From Spirochaetaceae bacterium (lineage in GTDB: Bacteria > Spirochaetota > Spirochaetia > Treponematales > Breznakiellaceae), in the NCBI GenBank assembly GCA_031267475.1, contig JAIRZA010000168.1, forward strand, positions 1-5,447: a stretch of 5,447 nt of DNA, given 5' to 3'. This document shows, piece after piece, positions 1-3,806 of this stretch (within the stretch, counting starts at the first letter, position 1; every line of letters starts with the position of its first letter). Under the pieces are notes generated by a model that saw only the letters and a list, made by a program, of their open reading frames with translations, was not told the origin of the DNA and searched no databases. A program made the position numbers and the translations under genes.

Positions 1-249
1 TATCGAAAACGCGGCGAAAATGGCGAGATAACCGAATGTGCCCCACCACATAAAATCGCAAAGGTCGATGATGGGCTGGGGTAAAATATTCAACCAACCC
101 GGAATTGGAAGGTTTTTGACTATCAATGCGGCCGAACCCGCCATGATCATCGGCATAAGGGAGATGAAACCGTCCCTAACCGCGCCTAAATGCCGTTGCG
201 AGCCAATACGCGCGCCAACCTCAGTCATTCTATCAAGAAATGTACTCAT
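1..249 (-). CDS. PTS system EIIC sugar permease (lactose/cellobiose family), N-terminal part, cut by window edge
   Basis: Reading the minus strand from the ATG at 249 gives 83 codons that stay open to base 1, so the gene continues outside the window. The peptide begins MSTFLDRMTEVGARIGSQRH and continues with LGAVRDGFISLMPMIMAGS, which is the characteristic opening of EIIC proteins of the lactose/cellobiose/diacetylchitobiose PTS family (short amphipathic helix, a Gln-Arg-His-Leu stretch, then 'RDGF..LMP' leading into the first membrane helix). Family members are about 420-450 residues, so roughly a fifth is visible. EIIC forms the inner-membrane channel that takes up a disaccharide while EIIB phosphorylates it; substrate cannot be told from this fragment. 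An AGGAG ribosome binding site (complement of 259-263) sits nine bases before the ATG, fixing the start. A recognisable promoter lies upstream at 310-339. EIIA and EIIB partners are not in view. Confidence 0.85.
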   Translation of the reverse strand, partial: MSTFLDRMTEVGARIGSQRHLGAVRDGFISLMPMIMAGSAALIVKNLPIPGWLNILPQPIIDLCDFMWWGTFGYLAIFAAFSI

Positions 250-276
250 AATATAAAGCTCCTAATTTTCTAGATT

Positions 277-359
277 TACAGAAATATGTTAAGCGGCGTT
301 AGACATATCATTCTAGCAAATTTTAGAATAATCTGTCAAGCAAACTTGATATTTCTGTA
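277..359. repeat. 11-bp perfect inverted repeat bracketing the PTS promoter
   Basis: TACAGAAATAT at 277-287 is the exact reverse complement of ATATTTCTGTA at 349-359. The arms are 72 bp apart centre to centre. One arm lies just upstream of the -35 box and the other in the untranslated leader, so the pair cannot form a hairpin within the mRNA. The geometry resembles paired operator half-sites that could be bridged by one regulator. No regulator gene is visible next to it, so the function is inferred. Confidence 0.5.
310..339 (-). promoter_or_regulatory. Sigma-70 promoter of the PTS permease gene
   Basis: On the minus strand there is a perfect -35 box TTGACA (334-339) and, after an 18-base spacer, TAGAAT (310-315), five of six matches to the -10 consensus. 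The two bases TG with one base between them and the -10 box make it an extended -10. Transcription should begin near 303, giving a leader of about 50 bases before the ATG at 249. An inverted repeat (277-287 and 349-359) brackets this promoter. Confidence 0.75.
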
Positions 360-362
360 TTT

Positions 363-405
363 GACTTGTCCAACAAGCCGTCCGGCTGTCTTGCAAGTCT
401 TTTTT
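363..405 (+). terminator. Stem-loop followed by six T on the plus strand
   Basis: GACTTG (363-368) pairs with CAAGTC (394-399). Inside it CAA (371-373) pairs with TTG (391-393) and AGCC (376-379) with GGCT (384-387). Six T follow directly at 400-405 on the plus strand, the form of an intrinsic terminator. However no plus-strand gene is found upstream, so it may end an unrecognised transcript or antisense RNA, or be one of the structural elements of this intergenic region. On the minus strand no T run follows. Confidence 0.4.
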
Positions 406-410
406 AATCG

Positions 411-447
411 AGGGTTGTTCAAAAACTGAAGCTTTTGGGACAACCCT
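411..447. repeat. Intergenic stem-loop with 8-bp outer stem
   Basis: AGGGTTGT (411-418) pairs with ACAACCCT (440-447), and AAAA (422-425) with TTTT (433-436) inside. It is the middle one of three hairpins in the 3' region of the outer-membrane protein gene. No T run follows on either strand, so it is not a convincing intrinsic terminator. Its clean palindromic form suggests a dispersed intergenic repeat or an mRNA 3'-end structure; which one cannot be decided from a single copy. Confidence 0.5.
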
Positions 448-461
448 ATTGTATCCATAAT

Positions 462-496
462 TACGGACGCCGCTAAAAACTTTAGAAGCGTCCGTA
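462..496 (-). terminator. Stem-loop just downstream of the outer-membrane protein gene
   Basis: TACGGACGC (462-470) pairs with GCGTCCGTA (488-496), a 9-bp stem, and CTAAA (473-477) pairs with TTTAG (481-485) inside. It begins 11 bases beyond the minus-strand stop at 508-510, where a transcript-ending or mRNA-protecting structure is expected. On the minus strand the downstream sequence is only AT-rich, without a clear U tract, so termination efficiency is uncertain. Confidence 0.5.
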
Positions 497-507
497 GTTG
501 TCAAGTG

Positions 508-1839
508 TTAGAAATAATAAATCAGTCCGACTGGGATTGACCAGTCGAAGCCTTGATCCCACTCGAATTTATCAGCAGGCGAGGAATCTGATTTTGTAAG
601 ATTTGAGGCTATCTGGAAGCCGGCGTAGACTGTTCCGCCGCTGAATACGTTTTTCTGGACGTAAGGGATAACGCTCCAATTCACTCTGGAATCGTAGGTG
701 TAGTCAATATCGCCAAAAGAAACTTTGTCTTTGGTGTTGAGCTCAAGCTCGCCTACAACGCCTATAGTTAGGGGTCCCAGGTCATAAGCGGGGTTAAGCG
801 TAAAGCCAAGTATAAAACCTTGTTCGAATTTGAATTCATTGTCGTTGCCTTCAATGTCAGAAACGGTGTACTTTCCGCCGAATTTAGCCGACACGCCGCC
901 CGCGAAATCAAACGCGCCGGATGAAGCGTTTGCGCGCAAGTTGACCGCGACAGGTACGTGTGCTTTTATGTCAGACGGCGAGTAGGGGGGGGGGGGGGCT
1001 TTGAGCCAATCGTTCCCTTGCAGAGGAAATTCAAAGCCTATGTCCAGTTTCAAGTTTTCCAAAGCCGTGTATGTAAATCCTATGTCAAATACTGAAGCGT
1101 CCACAGAGCCTAAGCCGGGCGCGTGAACAGCGGATGTATATTCGAACAGACTGCCGTCGCTCACATTTCCTGTGCCGCCGGCGAAGGTAAGCCGCGCTGT
1201 TCCTACTCCGGGTATTGTGTACGCCGCGCGCGCCATGGTGTGCTTAAATATATCTTCGGCGGTTGCGTCTCCGTTAGCGACTGTATAAGGGCTGTTCCAG
1301 CCGTTATAGCTTAGGTTGGGCGAGTTATCGAGCGGAACCGAGCCTAAAATATACAGGTTTTCAATGGGGGTCAGTTCTATATGAGCGCCGCTCATTATTT
1401 CGTACGCCCAAGGGATATAGTTGGCGCTGCGTCCATAAAAGCGCATGGCGAGGACGTCATCGTCTGTTAAGACTACGCCTATCGGGTTCGCGCCGGCCCA
1501 CATATACCCATAGGTAACTTTTATTGAGCTAAGCGGCTGCCACCATACGCTGGTCAGCATACGAAAATCGGCTGGGCCTCCGGCCTGGGCGCGAAACTGC
1601 ATCCAACCGCCAAATGTGTTTTCGTTGTTTACCGCCGAAACATTTAGTCTGCCGCGCACCGAGCTGCTTAGTCCGCCGTTGTAAGGACGAAAATAGGTGT
1701 TGAAGTCGTCGAAATCTGAAGAGGATGTGCTCTCCACGACTATCCAGTTTCCAACGAGACTGCCGCCGAGCGAAATGTCGGCAAACGTCAATGCTGACGA
1801 GAATGCGAGCAATGACGCGATTAGTAAAAATCTTTTCAT
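508..1839 (-). CDS. Outer-membrane beta-barrel protein with phase-variable poly-C tract
   Basis: The product is 443 residues. Residues 1-20 are a signal peptide (basic MKR, hydrophobic core, cleavage expected after TFA, before DISLGG). The rest is rich in alternating hydrophobic/polar stretches, Gly, Tyr and Asn with amphipathic beta strands, and the chain ends in IYYF: a terminal Phe is the usual signature of proteins inserted by the BAM machinery. This supports a porin-like or surface beta-barrel protein in the outer membrane; I recognise no named family, so the substrate or role is unknown. The ATG at 1839 is preceded by GGAGG (1844-1848), and by a consensus promoter at 1897-1925. Codons 281-285 (Ala-Pro-Pro-Pro-Pro) are encoded by G followed by 14 consecutive C (985-998), inside a proline-rich loop between two predicted strands. 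The frame is intact here, so the sequenced copy is in the ON state. Three stem-loops follow the stop. Confidence 0.85.
   Translation of the reverse strand: MKRFLLIASLLAFSSALTFADISLGGSLVGNWIVVESTSSSDFDDFNTYFRPYNGGLSSSVRGRLNVSAVNNENTFGGWMQFRAQAGGPADFRMLTSVWWQPLSSIKVTYGYMWAGANPIGVVLTDDDVLAMRFYGRSANYIPWAYEIMSGAHIELTPIENLYILGSVPLDNSPNLSYNGWNSPYTVANGDATAEDIFKHTMARAAYTIPGVGTARLTFAGGTGNVSDGSLFEYTSAVHAPGLGSVDASVFDIGFTYTALENLKLDIGFEFPLQGNDWLKAPPPPYSPSDIKAHVPVAVNLRANASSGAFDFAGGVSAKFGGKYTVSDIEGNDNEFKFEQGFILGFTLNPAYDLGPLTIGVVGELELNTKDKVSFGDIDYTYDSRVNWSVIPYVQKNVFSGGTVYAGFQIASNLTKSDSSPADKFEWDQGFDWSIPVGLIYYF
985..998 (-). repeat. Homopolymer tract of 14 C (coding strand) within the outer-membrane protein gene
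   Basis: Fourteen consecutive G on the plus strand are C in the coding strand, starting at the second base of Ala281. With 13 C the new frame reaches TAA after codon 290; with 15 C it reaches TGA after codon 289. Either change removes the last third of the barrel, including the terminal Phe. With 11 or 17 C the frame is restored with one Pro fewer or more. Long G/C homopolymers in surface-protein genes are a known phase-variation mechanism by slipped-strand mispairing. Confidence 0.85.
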
Positions 1840-1860
1840 AAAGCCTCCAAAAAATTTTTA

Positions 1861-1890
1861 TGACGCACTGTATAATTATACTGCGCGTTA
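1861..1890. promoter_or_regulatory. Near-perfect palindrome at the predicted mRNA 5' end of the outer-membrane protein gene
   Basis: The centre GTATAATTATAC (1870-1881) is a perfect 12-bp palindrome. Pairing continues outward to 1861/1890 with two mismatches (1869/1882 and 1867/1884) and one wobble (1862/1889). The predicted transcription start, about seven bases past the -10 box, falls at 1890, so the palindrome would cover the first 30 nucleotides of the mRNA. It could be an operator at +1 or a 5'-terminal hairpin that stabilises the mRNA. A second TATAAT on the minus strand lies inside it (1875-1880) but lacks a matching -35 box. Confidence 0.6.
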
Positions 1891-1896
1891 ATTAAA

Positions 1897-1925
1897 ATTA
1901 TAAAATAGTTTTGGGCGGATGTCAA
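1897..1925 (-). promoter_or_regulatory. Perfect sigma-70 consensus promoter of the outer-membrane protein gene
   Basis: On the minus strand TTGACA (1920-1925) and TATAAT (1897-1902) are separated by exactly 17 bases, matching the consensus at all twelve positions. A run of T, the complement of the seven A at 1924-1930, runs into the -35 box and resembles part of an UP element. Expected start is near 1890, giving a leader of about 50 bases. This predicts high basal expression unless repressed. Confidence 0.85.
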
Positions 1926-1943
1926 AAAAATTCGCCTTAACTG

Positions 1944-2063
1944 GCTCAAGCGCGGCTCAATGCGCGTTGCGCATTGAGCTCCGGAGTTTCGCGCGGCGAA
2001 ACTCCATGTCTGCCGGAGCGTGTCGCTCCAAGCGCGGAGCGCTTGAGCTCCGTAGTTTCGCGC
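1944..2063. repeat. Palindromic intergenic element with four nested hairpins
   Basis: An outer pair, GCTCAAGCGC (1944-1953) and GCGCTTGAGC (2039-2048), encloses successive perfect stems: 1955-1965 with 1969-1979 (11 bp), 1983-1992 with 1996-2005 (10 bp), 2015-2020 with 2024-2029 (6 bp) and 2029-2035 with 2039-2045 (7 bp, alternative to the outer pair). All four loops are three bases. The stretch 1976-1994 is repeated at 2045-2063 with one mismatch, as if part of a second unit follows. This resembles REP or BIME-type or small non-autonomous mobile palindromes. It lies between the divergent promoters of the outer-membrane protein gene and the tRNA gene. No transposase is nearby. Confidence 0.7.
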
Positions 2064-2100
2064 TGCTGCCGGTGTTATTCTTGTGAGCGCGGACATGATG

Positions 2101-2129
2101 TTGACAACGAGAGTGAAAGTAAATAGACT
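2101..2129 (+). promoter_or_regulatory. Promoter of tRNA-Pro
   Basis: A perfect -35 box TTGACA (2101-2106) is followed after 17 bases by TAGACT (2124-2129), which matches four of six -10 positions. Transcription should begin around 2136, only a few bases before the mature tRNA 5' end at 2140, leaving very little leader to be removed by RNase P. Confidence 0.65.
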
Positions 2130-2139
2130 TCTTACTTGA

Positions 2140-2213
2140 CGGGTAATAGCGCAGTTGGTTAGCGTACAAGTCTGGGGGACTTGGGGTCCCCGGTTCGAAT
2201 CCGGGTTGCCCGA
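2140..2213 (+). tRNA. tRNA-Pro (anticodon GGG)
   Basis: The cloverleaf is complete: acceptor 2140-2146 with 2206-2212 (one G-U type pair), D stem 2149-2152 with 2162-2165, anticodon stem 2167-2171 with 2179-2183, five-base variable loop, T stem 2189-2193 with 2201-2205, and T loop TTCGAAT. The seven-base anticodon loop 2172-2178 places U at 33 and GGG at 34-36 (2174-2176), reading CCC and CCU proline codons. C1-G72, A73 and G15-C48, which are typical of bacterial tRNA-Pro, are present. CCA is not encoded: A73 is followed by AAA, so it must be added after transcription. The gene stands alone with its own promoter. Confidence 0.95.
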
Positions 2214-2253
2214 AAACATAAATCTTTATTCTATAAGGGTTTGCATTACAGTT

Positions 2254-2268
2254 GCCGGAAGAACCGGC
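2254..2268 (+). terminator. Weak stem-loop downstream of tRNA-Pro
   Basis: GCCGG (2254-2258) pairs with CCGGC (2264-2268) around an AAGAA loop, 41 bases after the tRNA. Only A-rich sequence, not a T run, follows, so it is a poor intrinsic terminator. It is the only compact hairpin found between the tRNA and 2300. Similar GCCGG/CCGGC units occur at 3262-3288. Confidence 0.25.
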
Positions 2269-2327
2269 GCGGTATAAAAATTCACTATGAGAAAAAGGGT
2301 AAGAAAACACTTTTCGCGGAGGTTTTT

Positions 2328-2348
2328 ATGGCGTGGTTTTGCCTTTAG
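2328..2348 (+). other. Six-codon minigene or relic gene start with strong ribosome binding site
   Basis: A textbook GGAGG (2318-2322) stands five bases before an ATG (2328), but the frame reads MAWFCL and stops at TAG (2346-2348). Beyond the TAG the same frame stays open for 22 codons, antisense to the end of the gene at 2376-2639. It may be the remnant of a gene start, a leader peptide without a downstream gene, or chance. This is the main content of the gene-free stretch 2214-2375 apart from the weak hairpin at 2254. Confidence 0.25.
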
Positions 2349-2375
2349 CGTAACGGCGGGAGCTTGGCGGCGGGG

Positions 2376-2639
2376 CTAAATATTGCTGATGGCGCAGTTA
2401 TTGACAATAGGCGATAAATTAACATGATATTGCCTTTCCAGATTTTTTATATACAGTCCGCTTATCTTATGTATATCTCCTTCTACAGACACTTGAAAAC
2501 AAAGCGTTCCATTGGTTGAGCCGTGATAAAACCCCGCGTTATATTTTTTTGAGTTTGACCGCTTCCAATTTTCCGGCTTTATAAATCCCGCCTTAATCAG
2601 CGCGTCTAACGCGCAGTCGGCGTCAAGGTAAACCGTCAT
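2376..2639 (-). CDS. Small protein of unknown function, second gene of a two-gene unit
   Basis: The product is 87 residues, soluble, without signal peptide or membrane segment. Its start ATG overlaps the stop of the preceding gene in an ATGA (2636-2639), which indicates translational coupling; no good ribosome binding site of its own is seen. Residues 8-18 (DCALDALIKAG) look like a helix and are followed by three predicted strands near residues 33-38, 45-53 and 56-64. This alpha-beta-beta-beta order recalls the small HicA-type fold, but the conserved Gly-Ser-His motif of HicA is absent, so I do not assign it. Two Cys (9 and 47) and a third near the end (82) are present. Function unknown; it probably works together with the upstream gene product. 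Confidence 0.65.
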   Translation of the reverse strand: MTVYLDADCALDALIKAGFIKPENWKRSNSKKYNAGFYHGSTNGTLCFQVSVEGDIHKISGLYIKNLERQYHVNLSPIVNNCAISNI

Positions 2640-3154
2640 GCCGCCGCCCGTTCTTTTTGTATTTCTTTATACTCGACAATCGGCGGACGTACAGAAAACA
2701 TGGCGATAATCTCCGATGCCGCTTGCTTTGCGCCGCGCTCCAAGGCTTTCCTTAACTCGTCGCTAAATGATTCCTGAATGGCTTTATTGATGCGTTTGTC
2801 AATATCATGGCTCAGGTCGTCGCCTGTTTCCGCAAGGTCGAATTCAATCCCCCGATACTCCGCCCAGTAATCGGCCATAAAGTTTTTTCGTACAATATCC
2901 CGCAGCTCTTTATAGCCGTTGCCTTCATGTATGACCGAAAGGATGTAGGCGCAGGCAAGGGAGGCAAGGTCTCCGGCGGCGTCAACGCCGGATTCTCCAA
3001 CAGCGACCAAACCGAATTCGAGATTCACCGCTTCGTAGGTTTTATCCCCGCTCTTGCTTACAATAAAATGCAGGTTCGGAATGTTCCAATCCTCCGCCGG
3101 CGTGTCAATGAGTATTTTGCCTATGCCTACAAAAATTCTGTCCTCTATCACCAT
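2636..3154 (-). CDS. Protein of unknown function, first gene of a two-gene unit
   Basis: The product is 172 residues, cytoplasmic by appearance (no signal peptide or clear membrane helix). Residues 1-60 seem to be mainly beta strand (IFVGIGKILI, HFIVSK, EAVNLEFGLVAVG), then a small-residue-rich helix (DAAGDLASLACAYILSVI, about 58-75), then a charged helical C-terminal half (EFDLAETGDDLSHDIDKRIN to AASEIIA) and a basic/acidic tail. The ATG at 3154 is preceded at nine bases by AGGA (complement of 3164-3167), supporting this start. It has its own promoter at 3216-3244 and overlaps the next gene by four bases. The beta segment followed by a helix is loosely reminiscent of HicB-like antitoxins, but no diagnostic motif is present. 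Function unknown. Confidence 0.7.
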   Translation of the reverse strand: MVIEDRIFVGIGKILIDTPAEDWNIPNLHFIVSKSGDKTYEAVNLEFGLVAVGESGVDAAGDLASLACAYILSVIHEGNGYKELRDIVRKNFMADYWAEYRGIEFDLAETGDDLSHDIDKRINKAIQESFSDELRKALERGAKQAASEIIAMFSVRPPIVEYKEIQKERAAA

Positions 3155-3215
3155 AACCGACCATCCTTTTCCGCGCCTTTTTATTGAAGAAGACGCATGA
3201 TAATGCTTTATTATA

Positions 3216-3244
3216 ATAATATCATATCCCGCCCGCTATTGCAA
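3216..3244 (-). promoter_or_regulatory. Probable promoter of the two-gene unknown unit
   Basis: On the minus strand TTGCAA (3239-3244, four of six matches) and TATTAT (3216-3221, five of six) are separated by 17 bases. Predicted start is near 3209, about 55 bases before the ATG at 3154. The surrounding sequence is AT-rich with other -10-like hexamers, so the exact box is uncertain. Confidence 0.5.
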
Positions 3245-3272
3245 ATAGATACAACTTGGTCGCCGGTAAAAT

Positions 3273-3288
3273 CCGGCTTGCCTGCCGG
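3273..3288 (-). terminator. Possible weak terminator after trpR
   Basis: Reading the minus strand after the trpR stop, CCGGC (3284-3288) pairs with GCCGG (3273-3277) and is followed by ATTTTA. A further GCCGG on the plus strand at 3262-3266 can pair with 3273-3277 instead, so two hairpins compete. The short stem and only four T make this a weak candidate. It does sit between the end of trpR (3308) and the next promoter (3239-3244). Confidence 0.35.
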
Positions 3289-3307
3289 TGTTTGTTTAAA
3301 ATAATTT

Positions 3308-3601
3308 TTATACGGAGCCCAGCTTTTGCAGCATCTTGGCAAGAGTGGAGTTTGTTTTTTGCAATTCTTTCGAACCTCGTGTGATTTTACAAAGGGAAAG
3401 CCCTAAATCTTTTGCGATTGTCCGCTGGGGCGTTTTCTTGTTGAGCGCTTTTATTAGCGCCCAGCGGGCGGCAATATCGGCGCGTTCGGCGGGTGTAAAT
3501 AGTTCTGTAAAAAAACCTGCTATCTGGGATTTATCGCTGGTTTCCGCAATGACCGCGGACAGTTCGTCGAGGTTTTGGGCTATCATTTTAGGCTCTAGCA
3601 T
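3308..3601 (-). CDS. trpR: Trp repressor (TrpR) family transcriptional regulator
   Basis: The 97-residue product matches the length and order of TrpR: N-terminal helices, then FTPAERADIAARWALIKAL (helices C/D region, residues 35-53), then a helix-turn-helix (about 58-75) ending in KITRGS (72-77), the family's recognition signature. Compared from memory with E. coli TrpR, the ligand-pocket residues Thr44, Arg54 and Arg84 have equivalents Thr36, Arg46 and Arg75, while the position of Ser88 appears to be Glu79. This suggests a tryptophan-responsive dimeric DNA-binding repressor, with ligand affinity possibly altered. The ATG at 3601 is the first in frame after a stop, but lacks an obvious ribosome binding site; an internal ATG (Met6) is an alternative. 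No trp biosynthesis or transport gene is in view. A palindrome at 3611-3622 just upstream could be an autoregulatory operator. Confidence 0.8.
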   Translation of the reverse strand: MLEPKMIAQNLDELSAVIAETSDKSQIAGFFTELFTPAERADIAARWALIKALNKKTPQRTIAKDLGLSLCKITRGSKELQKTNSTLAKMLQKLGSV

Positions 3602-3610
3602 GATAATTAC

Positions 3611-3622
3611 CGGTTAAAACCG
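3611..3622. promoter_or_regulatory. Palindrome upstream of trpR, possible operator
   Basis: CGGTT (3611-3615) and AACCG (3618-3622) form a perfect inverted repeat with two bases between, centred about 15 bases before the trpR start. TTATAC on the minus strand (3622-3627) is a weak -10 candidate next to it, without a good -35 box. TrpR proteins often repress their own gene, which makes this a reasonable operator candidate, but it does not match the E. coli trp operator sequence. Confidence 0.35.
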
Positions 3623-3630
3623 TATAAGCG

Positions 3631-3659
3631 GGCTGGCTGCGGTATTGCCCGCGCCAGCC
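3631..3659. repeat. GC-rich stem-loop in the trpR upstream region
   Basis: GGCTGGC (3631-3637) pairs with GCCAGCC (3653-3659) and, past one bulged T, GCGG (3639-3642) pairs with CCGC (3649-3652), leaving a six-base loop. No T run follows on either strand, so it is unlikely to be a terminator. An alternative pairing GCGGGC (3628-3633) with GCCCGC (3647-3652) exists. Confidence 0.5.
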
Positions 3660-3670
3660 GCGCCGCCCGG

Positions 3671-3736
3671 ACTCGCATGGCCGCCCGGGCTAGTCGAGTT
3701 AATCGGCCATGCCGAGTTACTCAACATTGTCGAGTT
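3671..3736. repeat. Inverted repeat plus three CGAGTT motifs at 18-bp spacing
   Basis: GCATGGCCG (3675-3683) is repeated inverted as CGGCCATGC (3704-3712); the inversion extends through ACTCG (3671-3675) and CGAGT (3713-3717) if one extra C is allowed. In addition CGAGTT occurs at 3695, 3713 and 3731, exactly 18 bp apart, and neighbouring bases partly agree between units. The array ends about 70 bases before the exported-protein gene and about 70-130 bases upstream of trpR. It may be a regulator binding array or a decayed tandem repeat. Confidence 0.45.
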
Positions 3737-3806
3737 TATGAAAACATTCATCTGTTAAAGTATAGCGGAAAAGCCGAAAATATGAAGTGGGGTGGGGCGC
3801 CGGGCA

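Noticed and set aside
313..504. Minus-strand 63-codon open frame downstream of the outer-membrane protein gene
   Set aside because: It consists almost wholly of the three stem-loops and overlaps the PTS promoter; no ribosome binding site.
985..998. Poly-G tract as a G-quadruplex regulatory element
   Set aside because: Possible in principle, but its position inside a coding frame with immediate stops in both shifted frames is explained more simply by phase variation.
1944..2063. CRISPR array
   Set aside because: The repeats are adjoining inverted hairpins of differing sequence, not identical direct repeats with unique spacers.
1836..2310. Two minus-strand open frames of 127 and 117 codons covering the tRNA
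   Set aside because: They run antisense through tRNA-Pro (producing the well-known spurious NPDSNRGP-type peptide) and through the palindromic element and promoters; no ribosome binding site and no protein-like composition.
2807..3187. Plus-strand 126-codon open frame
   Set aside because: Antisense shadow of the 172-residue gene, which has a ribosome binding site, promoter and a coupled downstream gene.
3336..3617. Plus-strand 93-codon open frame opposite trpR
   Set aside because: Shadow of trpR, whose product has clear family motifs.
3787..3804. G-rich stretch before the exported-protein gene as a G-quadruplex
   Set aside because: Only three runs of three or more G are present, one short of a canonical intramolecular quadruplex.
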